Shown here piece after piece: positions 1 to 8,381 of a stretch of DNA of 64,000 bases. The DNA comes from an uncultured Bacteroidales bacterium (GTDB lineage: Bacteria > Bacteroidota > Bacteroidia > Bacteroidales > P3), in contig CALGCG010000057.1 in NCBI GenBank assembly GCA_937884485.1, positions 5,184 through 69,183 of the forward strand, in the 5' to 3' direction. A model generated the notes under the pieces. That model made no database searches and was not told the origin of the DNA. It was given only the letters and a program-made list of their open reading frames with translations. Position 1 is the first letter of the stretch, and every line of letters starts with the position of its first letter. The translations under genes and the position numbers were made by a program.

Positions 1-15
1 TTTATACAAATATAC

Positions 16-56
16 AAAAAGAGTATATCTTCTTGCACGAAAGATATACTCTTTTT
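16..56 (-). terminator. Strong hairpin terminator after the 284-aa gene
   Basis: Perfect 16-bp inverted repeat (AAAAAGAGTATATCTT at 16-31 and its complement at 41-56) with a 9-nt loop, just beyond the stop codon of the minus-strand gene at 78. On the minus strand it ends in a run of T, so it fits an intrinsic terminator. It could also stop plus-strand transcription coming from outside the window. Confidence 0.75.
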
Positions 57-77
57 TAGAGCAAAGGTATTGTTCCA

Positions 78-932
78 TTAAAAAATGATAGTCTCGCTAC
101 CGAAAGCTTTATTTTGTCGCCAACTGTCTATTGCGTCTTGGACATCTTCTACTTGCAATTTGGTGCCTATTGGCAGTTGATCTTTATATTTCTCGTAAAA
201 GGCCTTTTTTATCTGCTCCTCTGTTGCAGAAATATCAGTGTATTGTTCCACACATAAAAGTACCCCTAAATCACTTTCAAATAGTTGCTGATATTTTTTT
301 GTTCCGCCAGGGTATGTGATTGTGACCAAAAATTTTGTATTTGAACAGATGCTTGGGCTTTCATATGTTTTAGAACCTCCATAATGCAGTCGAATAGGAT
401 AAATAACTTTAGTGTTGCCCTGCCTTCTAAACGGAGGTTCCCATATATTCACATTGTCGGCAATAACCTTCCCATAATTTGTGGACAATACAATGTTGAC
501 CCACTTGTGGTTGAATATGTCATCAATATTGTTTACCTTTACCGTGCCATTATTATATGCAATAGGAGGTCCCAAATTTATTATTCTCACACCAAACGGA
601 GGCAAAAGGATGGGCTTTACGAGGCTGTTGCTCTTTGGGTTCTGATGTAGAAGGTCTATGTAAAGATTATCACTAATCTGAACATATACATTATATATTG
701 TGACTTCTTTGTCTTTTCGGTTCTCCAATATTATCTGTTCGACATAAGGTTCACAGTTTGTTGAACTTACTAAGCAACGACTCATTTGAACGGCTATTTT
801 GCAACCTTTTTTCAAGTAAAAGGTCATAATTGTATAGATTGCCGCTACCACAGCGGTAAGTAATGCTGCTAGTGATATATAAAAACCAATGCATGTAATG
901 TTTCCCATAATAATCAAAGGTAAAAACTTCAT
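78..932 (-). CDS. Hypothetical membrane-anchored protein
   Basis: 284 residues with no recognised family. The first ~42 residues contain one long hydrophobic stretch (roughly residues 8-40), followed by a Lys/Cys-containing polar region. This suggests an N-terminal membrane anchor with the rest as a soluble, beta-rich domain. The body contains many short hydrophobic/Asn-rich strands, and a charged helical C-terminus lies around residues 225-275. It lies 64 bp downstream of the BspA-like gene on the same strand and may be co-transcribed with it; no separate Bacteroidetes promoter was seen in the gap. The codon content is AT-rich compared with the genes after 5.5 kb, as for its neighbours up to 5.2 kb, which fits accessory DNA. 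Confidence 0.7.
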   Translation of the reverse strand: MKFLPLIIMGNITCIGFYISLAALLTAVVAAIYTIMTFYLKKGCKIAVQMSRCLVSSTNCEPYVEQIILENRKDKEVTIYNVYVQISDNLYIDLLHQNPKSNSLVKPILLPPFGVRIINLGPPIAYNNGTVKVNNIDDIFNHKWVNIVLSTNYGKVIADNVNIWEPPFRRQGNTKVIYPIRLHYGGSKTYESPSICSNTKFLVTITYPGGTKKYQQLFESDLGVLLCVEQYTDISATEEQIKKAFYEKYKDQLPIGTKLQVEDVQDAIDSWRQNKAFGSETIIF

Positions 933-996
933 TTTAATTGGTTATTGACTGTTTGGGTGAAAATAATAATGACGATATTCGGGATGTTTTGCTAAA

Positions 997-2676
997 TTAT
1001 CTTACTACAACTACCTTTTGAGCTGGGAGAAGTCCGACCTTGACTATATAGATTCCTGTGGGGAGAACAGGACTATTGTTAGAATTGGAAACTTGTGCAA
1101 TTACGCGTCCCATAATGTCGTAGACACTGAATCCGTTAGGCACTTGGCCATCATTGGTCACGTGGATGCAACCGTTTACAGTATAGACTTTGATATCTGA
1201 AGTGGTCACGTTGTTGATTCCCTCTGTACTTTCAGCTTCAAACAGTGCTGTTACAGTAGTGTCGCTTGTTAGATGGAATGTGCGGGGATTGTCCGTAATC
1301 TCATCACTCCATTTATTAAAGTGAAATCCGACATTTGCTGTTGCTGTAACAATGACATTGCTGTCGCAATCCACGACTCCAAGACTAATGGTGCCCATGA
1401 CTTCATCGTTTGGTACAAATGAATAGACATAATCCAAAAACGGAGTACCATGTATGTTCGAAAATAAGAAACTCCAACCATATTCATTTTGATATGCGTT
1501 AACAGATTCGCAAGGTACATAAACATGAGTATTAGCATTGAATACCCACCCTGATGGTATTATCGCAGGGTTAATTCTTTTGCAATACACCGTTGATAAA
1601 TTACTACAATAGTAGAATGAATATTCGTCGATGTAGTCCACTGAATTTGGAATAGTTATCGATGTTAAGTCATTAAAACCAGCAAAAGCATATACGCCGA
1701 TTCTGTTCACAGAGTTTGGTATTATCGTGTTTTTGCATCCTTGTATAAGACTATTGCCGTAAGTATATATTATTGCATTACAACTGTCGCGGCTGTCGTA
1801 TTTTATATTGTCATCATCTACTATAATAGAAGTTAGGTTATTACAACCCCAAAAGATGCCGGTCCCAATGCTGGTAACAGAGCTAGGTATTATCATTGAT
1901 GTCAAGCCATGGCAGTTCCGGAATGCTTCTGCGTTTATTGTGGTCACAGAGTTTGGAATGATTATTGTTGTTAGACTATTGCAGCCAGAAAAAGCGCTTT
2001 CACCAATTTTGGTCACCGAGTTTGGAATGGACACTGAAGTCAGACTACTGCATCCCGAGATGGTTCCATAAGGGATGCTGGTTATCGAGTTTGGGATGGT
2101 CACAGACAGTAGATTACAACAGCCCGCGAATACGCTGACACCCATGTTGATTACCGAGTTTGGAATGGTCATTGACATTAGGTTGCTACAGCCTGAAAAT
2201 GCTCCATCACCGATGTTGGTCACCGAATTTGGAATTGTTATCGACGTCAGACTACTGCAGCCCCAGAAAGCGTCTACGCCAATTAGGGATACCGAGTTTG
2301 GAATGGTTACTAATGTCATGTGATTGCAGCGGTAAAAGGCCATTTGGCCAATGCTGGTCACCGAGTTGCCGATTGTCACAGAAGTCAAGCCATTGCATTT
2401 TAAAAAGGCGCAGTCGCCGATAGTTGTTACAGCATATTTGATTCCATTATTGTTTTCAACGCTATCGGGAATAGTCAAGGCCCCCGTGATGTATCCGCTA
2501 GGGTTATAGGAACTAATAATAGGATTGGTTACACTAACGAAATGGTTGTTGTTGTCGATGATTGTATAATAAAGAGTTTGCCCTTGATAGGTATAACTAA
2601 AATCATAGGCACTTGCTTGTTGGGGAATAATTAACGCCATCATAATAGTGGCAATCAAAAATACCTTGTGTTTCAT
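997..2676 (-). CDS. BspA-like leucine-rich-repeat (LRR_5) surface protein with T9SS tail
   Basis: 559 residues. A signal peptide (about residues 1-23, ending QASA) is followed by roughly a dozen ~23-residue repeats of the form LTSVTIPNSVTSIGxxAFxGCSS (about residues 85-385), the hallmark of Treponema/Bacteroides BspA-type LRR_5 proteins. Then comes an InlB/Flg_new-like beta domain (VTATANVGFHFNKWSD...NPRTFHL...TALFE, around residues 425-475). The C-terminus (FSVYDIMGRVIA...LPTGIYIVKV...KVVVVR) has the pattern of a type A sorting domain, so export by the type IX secretion system is inferred. Such proteins are known in adhesion; the ligand here cannot be told. Transcription probably starts about 270 nt upstream, giving a long structured leader. 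Confidence 0.9.
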   Translation of the reverse strand: MKHKVFLIATIMMALIIPQQASAYDFSYTYQGQTLYYTIIDNNNHFVSVTNPIISSYNPSGYITGALTIPDSVENNNGIKYAVTTIGDCAFLKCNGLTSVTIGNSVTSIGQMAFYRCNHMTLVTIPNSVSLIGVDAFWGCSSLTSITIPNSVTNIGDGAFSGCSNLMSMTIPNSVINMGVSVFAGCCNLLSVTIPNSITSIPYGTISGCSSLTSVSIPNSVTKIGESAFSGCNSLTTIIIPNSVTTINAEAFRNCHGLTSMIIPSSVTSIGTGIFWGCNNLTSIIVDDDNIKYDSRDSCNAIIYTYGNSLIQGCKNTIIPNSVNRIGVYAFAGFNDLTSITIPNSVDYIDEYSFYYCSNLSTVYCKRINPAIIPSGWVFNANTHVYVPCESVNAYQNEYGWSFLFSNIHGTPFLDYVYSFVPNDEVMGTISLGVVDCDSNVIVTATANVGFHFNKWSDEITDNPRTFHLTSDTTVTALFEAESTEGINNVTTSDIKVYTVNGCIHVTNDGQVPNGFSVYDIMGRVIAQVSNSNNSPVLPTGIYIVKVGLLPAQKVVVVR

Positions 2677-2749
2677 TGTTATTATTGTTTATGTGTTATT
2701 ATTCTATTTGTAAAATGACATAAAATCATCCGTGAGGTCTTTCTGTCTA

Positions 2750-2854
2750 AAGTCGAGGTTCGGCAAAACCCTTGTTGCAACATGAAAGCTCACGGATTCC
2801 GTGAACGCTTCACTTCCTTTCGCAACAAGTTGAAAATATGCCGATTTCGACCTT
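2750..2854 (-). promoter_or_regulatory. Nested inverted-repeat structure in the leader of the BspA-like gene
   Basis: The 474-bp gap before the BspA-like gene holds no ORF but a three-layer palindrome. The outer arms are 2750-2765 and 2839-2854 (imperfect), the middle arms CTTGTTGC 2771-2778 and GCAACAAG 2822-2829, and the inner TCACGG/CCGTGA 2790-2804. If transcription starts at the minus-strand TATCTTTG at 2957-2964, this would be a folded element in the 5' untranslated RNA. It may equally be a mobile palindromic repeat. Confidence 0.45.
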
Positions 2855-2956
2855 ACAAAGAAAAGCAAAAACGCTTCTAAATTATGTATTTAATGCCTTT
2901 TATCTTCCTATATTATTGTCTAATTAGTTGTTAATTATCATTCTGTTTTCACGGTG

Positions 2957-2964
2957 CAAAGATA
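2957..2964 (-). promoter_or_regulatory. Bacteroidetes -7 element for the BspA-like gene
   Basis: TATCTTTG on the minus strand, preceded 19 nt upstream by ATTG (a weak -33). The surrounding TTTCACGGTGCAAAGATACGCATTAT closely resembles the promoters at 4416, 5229 and 35218, all on the minus strand, which supports its use. Confidence 0.55.
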
Positions 2965-3076
2965 CGCATTATTTTTGAAATAGCAATGAGAATGTTTCAA
3001 TGCCAGCAAATGAACACTATAATTCTGTCTTTGAAATGTTAAAATCGGTAAGTTATTTGTAAGTTGAGATGTGCAA

Positions 3077-3109
3077 TTTGTTCACTTTAGAAAAAAAGTT
3101 GTACTTTTG
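3077..3109 (+). promoter_or_regulatory. Promoter TTTG-N21-TACTTTTG
   Basis: TTTG at 3077-3080 and TACTTTTG at 3102-3109 match the Bacteroidetes -33/-7 consensus with 21-nt spacing. It lies 41 bp before the ATG at 3151. Confidence 0.7.
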
Positions 3110-3150
3110 CAATTCAAAAACCTAAACATTTCTTAATTGAAAAATGTGTT

Positions 3151-4215
3151 ATGAAAAATATTGGTGTAAATGATTCTATCTTTGATTTTGACTGTAAGCA
3201 TACCCTTGCTTTCTCATATTATGGAGGGGAAGTTAATAACCAACATGCTTTTCATAATTACATGATTGGTTACAAGGCATCTGCGGATGCAACATTTAAT
3301 GCGTTCAAGAAAGCTGTTATTTCAGGTGACAATGAAGTTGTGGATACTATATGCTATCCATTGGTCTATTTGTATAGGCATGTGGTTGAGTTGATGTTGA
3401 AATATTCGTATATAGAACTGAAAAAGTATCGAACAGATAATGACATTGAGACATTACTCAATAAGGGTCATCATTTAAAAGAATTATGGAATCAAGTAAA
3501 ACCGGATTTTGAAAGGTTATCAAAACGTACTGGTATTGCAGTTGATGTGTTGGCGATAGAACACTATATAATGGAACTATCGATAGTTGATGATTCATCA
3601 ATGGCCTATCGGTACCCAATAAAAAAGAATTTAAATAGATATCATGACCAAGATTTACGTCTAAATATTCCTAGATTAAAAGAAAGTATGGATGCCTTTT
3701 ACAATTATATGTATGCTGTCATTTATCAACTGTCATCACACTTGGAAGACTATAATTACAGTTTTGAATTTGACGAACATTTTACGAATGCAATAAAAAA
3801 ATCTTTGGCCAATATCGGAGTTGCATTAAACAGAATTAGTGTGAACATTGAGAAATACGCCCACGACAATGATATTGAACATGAAATGGATGAAATATTC
3901 AATGGCAATACTGATATTTACGATTGGGCAGACTCATTTTCAGAGTTAGAGAAAAGTGTGCTTCTTCTTTTGTATTATACAGGGGAGAAGATTCAATGGA
4001 GTACACTATCCATTGATGCAACAGAAAGGAGAAAAGATGTTATATGTATTGCTTATGACTTTGCCCAAGGTCTTAAATGGCTTGCGTTAGACGCAGCCAA
4101 ATCAGACACAAAAGATGACCTTTTTATGAAACATATAACTAATGGAGGCCGTATGTCAAAGAAATATGTTGAATTGACTTTATCAGAACTGGGTATTCCG
4201 TATCAAGAATCGTAA
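3151..4215 (+). CDS. Hypothetical protein with a HEPN-like N-terminal half
   Basis: 354 residues, no signal peptide, mostly helical. Residues ~70-120 (PLVYLYRHVVELMLKYSYIE ... GHHLKELWNQVKP) have the look of HEPN-type helical bundles in which an Arg-His pair begins a helix and a GHxLxxLW helix follows. HEPN proteins are often RNases in defence or toxin systems, but the assignment rests only on this pattern. The C-terminal half (residues ~235-350) has acidic and amphipathic helices and no recognised motif. The gene has its own promoter at 3077-3109, is AT-rich and stands alone on the plus strand between minus-strand genes, which suggests a cargo gene gained by transfer. Confidence 0.6.
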   Translation: MKNIGVNDSIFDFDCKHTLAFSYYGGEVNNQHAFHNYMIGYKASADATFNAFKKAVISGDNEVVDTICYPLVYLYRHVVELMLKYSYIELKKYRTDNDIETLLNKGHHLKELWNQVKPDFERLSKRTGIAVDVLAIEHYIMELSIVDDSSMAYRYPIKKNLNRYHDQDLRLNIPRLKESMDAFYNYMYAVIYQLSSHLEDYNYSFEFDEHFTNAIKKSLANIGVALNRISVNIEKYAHDNDIEHEMDEIFNGNTDIYDWADSFSELEKSVLLLLYYTGEKIQWSTLSIDATERRKDVICIAYDFAQGLKWLALDAAKSDTKDDLFMKHITNGGRMSKKYVELTLSELGIPYQES

Positions 4216-4264
4216 TCAAAAGCTTTTATTCGGATTGGCGAAATTTGTTTTCATCCGCTACCTA

Positions 4265-4410
4265 TAAGCAAAAAGAAAGCGGCTCCAGATGGAGCCGCTT
4301 CTTGCCTTATTATGCTAATTGATGCCTTTTATCTAACGAGAACAAGAGCGTCAAGCTCAATATGTCTTTGTCTATTTCTACGTTTTAAGTCATCATCATT
4401 TTATCAATTT
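4265..4410 (-). ncRNA. Candidate small RNA from an orphan promoter
   Basis: A minus-strand TATCTTTG (4416-4423), embedded in ~35 bp nearly identical to the promoter at 5213-5243, points into a region with no ORF longer than four codons. About 130 nt downstream is a strong hairpin followed by T-rich sequence on the minus strand. Promoter plus terminator without a gene suggests a ~140-nt RNA; a decayed gene is the alternative. Confidence 0.3.
4277..4300. terminator. Bidirectional hairpin terminator
   Basis: Perfect 10-bp stem AAGCGGCTCC / GGAGCCGCTT with an AGAT loop. On the minus strand it is followed by TCTTTTTGC, on the plus strand by CTTGCC, so it is stronger for minus-strand transcripts. 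It lies 62 bp after the stop of the 3151-4215 gene. Confidence 0.7.
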
Positions 4411-4415
4411 CACGC

Positions 4416-4423
4416 TGCAAAGA
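4416..4423 (-). promoter_or_regulatory. Orphan -7 element, duplicate of the 5229 promoter region
   Basis: TATCTTTG on the minus strand inside TTTCACGCTGCAAAGATACA, repeated almost exactly at 5219-5238. It sits right after the toxin gene stop (4430) and has no protein-coding gene downstream. Confidence 0.4.
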
Positions 4424-4429
4424 TACACA

Positions 4430-4738
4430 TTATCTTTTAATCATTTTTGCTGCTTTTATTCTATCAATCACCACTGTGTCATTCTCGATATGAAAGATAT
4501 ACACCCAACGTTTGTTGTGCGACACCATGTGCCGTGCCTGGGGATGTATGCGGCGGACATCGGCATAGCGGCTTACACGATAGAGGTCGGCAAAGATGGT
4601 AAGCGAAAGTATCTCCTGCCGCATTGCCTCTTTGTATCGCCATGCACCTTCCTCGGACATGTTCTCCGCCAAGAAATCGGACAACTCGCCAAGGTCAGCT
4701 CTGGCCGATGCGTCAATCTCAATTCTGTAGGTTCTCAC
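4430..4738 (-). CDS. ParE/RelE-superfamily toxin
   Basis: 102 residues matching the ParE-type fold: N-terminal MRTYRIEIDASARADLGELSDFLAE, a helical pair, then RRIHPQARHMVSHNKRWVYIF and a C-terminal VVIDRIKAAKMIKR strand/tail. Family members are gyrase-targeting or ribosome-dependent toxins; which target applies here cannot be told. Its first 20 bp overlap the end of the upstream 64-aa gene, the usual antitoxin-first arrangement. The gene is AT-poor relative to its surroundings but lies in the accessory region. Confidence 0.8.
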   Translation of the reverse strand: MRTYRIEIDASARADLGELSDFLAENMSEEGAWRYKEAMRQEILSLTIFADLYRVSRYADVRRIHPQARHMVSHNKRWVYIFHIENDTVVIDRIKAAKMIKR

Positions 4739-4913
4739 GTTTCGTCAGATACATGGACCACAATTCATCGAAATACTCATCCACCGACAGACGTTCGCGT
4801 TTTCCGCCGATTGGATAACCCTCGTGCGCAACTGCTGTACGCCCATATACGGCCTCTGGCTCAGATGCTGTCGGCATTGGCTGTTCCTCTGTTTTATATG
4901 GTTTTACTGCCAT
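4719..4913 (-). CDS. Putative antitoxin partner of the ParE-like toxin
   Basis: 64 residues, no named domain. The N-terminal two thirds are polar and probably flexible. The C-terminal part (ERLSVDEYFDELWSMYLTKRENLQN) is an amphipathic helix like those with which antitoxins wrap ParE-type toxins. It overlaps the toxin start by 20 bp, so translation is probably coupled. The assignment depends mainly on position and size. Confidence 0.6.
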   Translation of the reverse strand: MAVKPYKTEEQPMPTASEPEAVYGRTAVAHEGYPIGGKRERLSVDEYFDELWSMYLTKRENLQN

Positions 4914-4950
4914 GGTATTATTTGACTATATAGGTACAAAACATTTTACA

Positions 4951-5205
4951 TCATAGGCTGTCGAAGTATTGCTGCATTTCCTTAGGGGTGCTGCACACGA
5001 TGGTTTCACCGTCGGACGACTCCTTGCGGGCTTTCCTGATCTTGGTACGCAACGCGGGTGTGATCATGTTGTCGCCATGTGCCACACGAACCGCTGCAAC
5101 ACCACGTATCAACAGCAAGGCTTTCTTGATCTCTGCCAAAGCTGCACCATCCTCAAGAGTTACAATCACTTGATTTGACTGCGGTGTATATGTTCTTGTA
5201 TCCAT
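4951..5205 (-). CDS. Small antitoxin-like protein upstream of the ParE module
   Basis: 84 residues. A ferredoxin-like beta-alpha-beta pattern (NQVIVTLEDGAALAEIKKALLLIRGVAAVRVAH) is followed by a charged helical tail ending STPKEMQQYFDSL. Many short Bacteroidetes proteins of this design sit in front of RelE/ParE toxins and act as antitoxins, so the three genes 5205 to 4430 may form one operon with two antitoxin-like genes. A good promoter (TTTG-N19-TATCTTTG, 5229-5259) lies just upstream; no separate promoter was seen in the 37-bp gap before the next gene. Confidence 0.6.
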   Translation of the reverse strand: MDTRTYTPQSNQVIVTLEDGAALAEIKKALLLIRGVAAVRVAHGDNMITPALRTKIRKARKESSDGETIVCSTPKEMQQYFDSL

Positions 5206-5228
5206 TTTATTTTATCATTTTCACGCTG

Positions 5229-5259
5229 CAAAGATACACATTATTTTCCATTTGGCAAA
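5229..5259 (-). promoter_or_regulatory. Promoter of the toxin-antitoxin operon
   Basis: On the minus strand: TTTG (5256-5259), 19 nt, TATCTTTG (5229-5236), 24 bp before the ATG at 5205. Exact match to the Bacteroidetes consensus. Confidence 0.7.
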
Positions 5260-5329
5260 ATAGAATTGTTGGTTGTTGCCTCAATTCCATGTTGGCTTCT
5301 GCACCGTTCCAACAATGGAGGCAGGGTAT

Positions 5330-5420
5330 AGGAAGGACGGAGTTATGATATAGTCAGGTAAAAGATGAGTAAAGTTTGAGTAAAAGGGGAGTAAAACCTA
5401 TAAACTGTTGTTATGTGTAT
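5330..5420. repeat. Possible diverged relative of the 78-bp intergenic element
   Basis: The 302-bp gap 5206-5507 has no ORF. Apart from the promoter it contains tandem units (GGTAAAAGATGAGTAAAG, GAGTAAAAGGGGAGTAAAA) and an ending ACTGTTGTTATGTG that resemble the core and flank of the 78-bp elements at 10818 and 43777. The terminal inverted repeats are not recognisable, so membership is uncertain. Confidence 0.3.
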
Positions 5421-5507
5421 ATGATGGTTTAAAACATCATTTCCCAAACCATCCGCCATAACCAACGGCCTATCGTGCCCTATCAACGAGACAAGGGTGA
5501 GGAATGG

Positions 5508-8377
5508 TCAAAGGGCAAAGTGGTGGCGGCCGCTGCCGAGGGTTTGTTTTTCGGCGTGACCGTCGGCGGTGGGCAGGTAGACTTCGGCGGTGGTGTTGGG
5601 CGGGATGACGATGTCCCACTCGAAGAGGTCGCCGTTGCGGCGCCAGTGGCTCTCGATGGTGCCGCTGACGGAGCGGTAAGTGCAGTCGACGCGGTTCAGC
5701 CCGTCGGGCACCGTGGGGCGCAGTTCTATCGTGGTGTATCCAGGCTCGAGGGGGCGGATGCCGGCGAGGTATTCGTATTCCCAAAGGAGGAGGTCGCCAA
5801 GGAGCATGACGTGGTTGGCGCTGTTCATCGAGGCCAATAATTGGCCGTTCGCTCCCATAAGGTCGCGTTCGCCGCCTGCGTCGCCGTTCCAGAGTTCCCA
5901 GATGGTGGTGGCGCCGCGCCGGGTCATGTAGCCCCAGGAGGGGTAGGTGGTGTCGGTGGCCAGACGGAGGGCCAGGTCGGTGCGGCCGTAGTGGGTGAGG
6001 GTGCGCATCAGCTGTTGTATGCCTACCACGCCGGTGCTGACGTGACCGCCGAAGTCTTTTTCGGTCTTGAGGATGATGTTGTCGAAGACCTTGTCCCTGA
6101 GTTCGATGGGGACCATGCCGAACCACAGCGGCAGGATGTTGGCGGTGACGGTACCGTTGGCGTAGTTGCCCGTGAGGGTGTCGAGGTAGCGGGCGTTGTA
6201 GGCGGCGGTGACGCTGTCGTATTCATTCTGGAAGAGAACAACATCGTCGTCTTTGCCAAGTCGTATGGCGAAGCCTTTCATTATGTGGCACAGGTAGCAG
6301 TAGAAGGGCGTGGAGATGACGGCGGCCTCGGTGATGCGGCTGGGGTCCTTGGAGTGGATCATCTCGGGGCTCTCGGGCGGCATGCACCAGTCGCCGTAGC
6401 AGTCGCGCGTCATGATGCCGTCCTTGAGGTACCACAGCTTCATGTGCAACAGCCATTTGCGCATGGCGTCGTAGTGGCGGCGCATGGGCTCGATGTCGCC
6501 GAAGCGGGTGTAGAGCATGTCGGCCACGGTGACGAAGGCGCCGGGCCAGGTCATGTTGTCGGTGTAGTTGCGCCAGTAGGCGGGGGCCACGTCGCTGAGC
6601 TGCCCGTTGGGCCACTGGCAGTCCTCGAGGTCCTGCAGCCACTTGGCATAGAGGCGGTGGTTGTCGAAGAGGAAACTCTCGCCGTAGCATCCCGTGGTGC
6701 GGTCGCCGGTCCAGCCCATGCGCTCGTCGCGCTGCGGACAGTCGGTGGGCATGGAGCGGTAGTTGCCGCGGATGCCCCAGAAGGCGTTGCGGTGCACGGC
6801 GTTGATGACGTCGTTGTCGGTTTCGAAGGTGGAGGCCATCTGGTCGTAGAGGACGAGGCCGGTGAAGTCGCTGAGACTGGGATTGCTGCCTTCAGGCAGA
6901 CCGCTGATTTCCACGTAGCGAAAGCCGTGGTAGACAAACTGTGGGTGCCACGGCAGTTCATACTTGGCAAAGGCAATGTAGCGGTCGGTGCATTCGGCGG
7001 AGCGCAGGTTGTCGATGTAGAGTGTGCTGTCGGCTGCCAGCAGTTCGGCATAGCGGAAGGTGATGGTGTCGGTGCCGGTGCCGTCGCTTTTTTTAGCAAG
7101 CAAAGAGGATATGTCGTTCACTTGCAGAACCCCTACCATATTCTGCCCCATATCGAGAATCCATTTGTCGCCCTTGCGGAAGATGGCCTTGGGGGTGAGG
7201 TACTCCATGACGCGGATGTTGGGGTTAGGCTGCGGCGTCAGTTCGTATTCCAAGCGCTGGGCGGCAATCTCGGCGCTGTCGGGGAAAGGCATAGAGGCGT
7301 CGTACTTGTCGTCGCGGCGTTTCCAGCGGGGGTTGAAGCGGTCCTCGAGGTTCATGTTATAGCGGTCGTAGTCGACGACGGCATCGTCCCAACGGCTGTC
7401 GTCGTAGTCGGTATGGAGCCAGGCCCCAAGGGCTGCGTCGAGGTGCTGGTCGAAAGTCTCGCCGTCGAACTCGTTGGCCTTGCGAATGGGCCCCCGGTTG
7501 GTGATACGCCAGCCCTCACCTGACATGATAGTGTCAGCGGTGCCGTCCGTGTAGAACACCTCCAGCTGCATCAGCAACTGCGGGCGGCCGTAGTGGGCGG
7601 CGTGGTTGATGCCGCACCATTCCAGATAGTTGGTGTCGTGGCGCACAGTGGTGAAGCGGCCGGGGGCGAGGATGACACCCACGGCGTTGTCGCCTTCCTG
7701 CAGCAGGTCGGTAACGTCGTAGGCGTTGAAGTACACGCGGCGGGTGTAATCTGAAAGGGCAGGCTTCATAAGTTCGTCAGGAGCCACCTCCTGGCCGTTG
7801 AAGAAGGCTTGGTACTGGCCGAGACCGCTGATGTAGAGGCGCGCGTGGTCGATGCCCTGCTGCAACTGGAACTCGTGACGCAGGTAGCGTGCGGGGACTT
7901 CGGTATGGCCCTCGATTATGTCGTCGGGGTAGTCGCGGCCGATCCAGCGGGCGTGCCAGTCGTTGCGGTCGAGGAGACTGAGCTCGAAGTATTGGATGGG
8001 ACTCTCCAATGTCTCCTCATGCCGGCGGGACGCCGGCGCTCCATAGGTGACGGTGGTGTAGACCCGCCACCAGCAGCGGTCGCGGCTCATGAGGGGCGTG
8101 CCGGCGTAGGGGATGTAGAGCATCTGCGAGGTGTCTGCGAGTCCCACAGGTCGCCCTCGCCGCGGCGGGCCTTCTCCTCGCTGCTGGCCACGATGATGCG
8201 GTAGCTGGTTTGGATGACATTGTCCACCTTGGCCTCGTAATTCCAACTGAAGCGGGGCGTGGCGGTGGCCAAAGGCATACTTCCGTCTTGCATCTCGACG
8301 GTGAGGTTGGTGATTTCGACTTTGCTGCCGCAGGCGGCGAACAAAAGGGTAAGGAAGATGGGTATGAGGCGTTTCAT
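5508..8377 (-). pseudogene. Alpha-L-rhamnosidase (GH78), frameshifted near its N-terminus
   Basis: Reading starts at 8377 with a lipoprotein-type signal (MKRLIPIFLTLLFAACGSK, Cys 16) and the GH78 N-terminal sandwich up to EGDLWDS (8138). After that the matching sequence (ADTSQMLYIPYAGTPLM...) continues in another frame to 5508. Family members have WDSGxV...YAG here, so one or a few codons plus one frame are lost around 8130-8138. The catalytic region is intact: the CPQRDERMGWTGD acid motif and later TTIWELWNGD. A GC-rich palindrome (8021-8042) is read in frame as GAPASRR between the N-terminal domains. It removes terminal alpha-L-rhamnose from glycans. The gene follows the second GH78 by 4 bp. 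A sequencing error would also explain the break. Confidence 0.8.
8021..8042. repeat. 17-bp hairpin repeat inside GH78 (copy 1)
   Basis: GCCGGCG-GGA-CGCCGGC followed by GCTCC; 7-bp arms and a 3-nt loop. In the gene it reads as GAPASRRH in a linker between domains. Confidence 0.7.
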
Positions 8378-8381
8378 AGGG

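Noticed and set aside
1800..2460. Regular DNA periodicity as a repeat array
   Set aside because: The ~69-bp periodicity is that of the leucine-rich repeats of the BspA-like protein.
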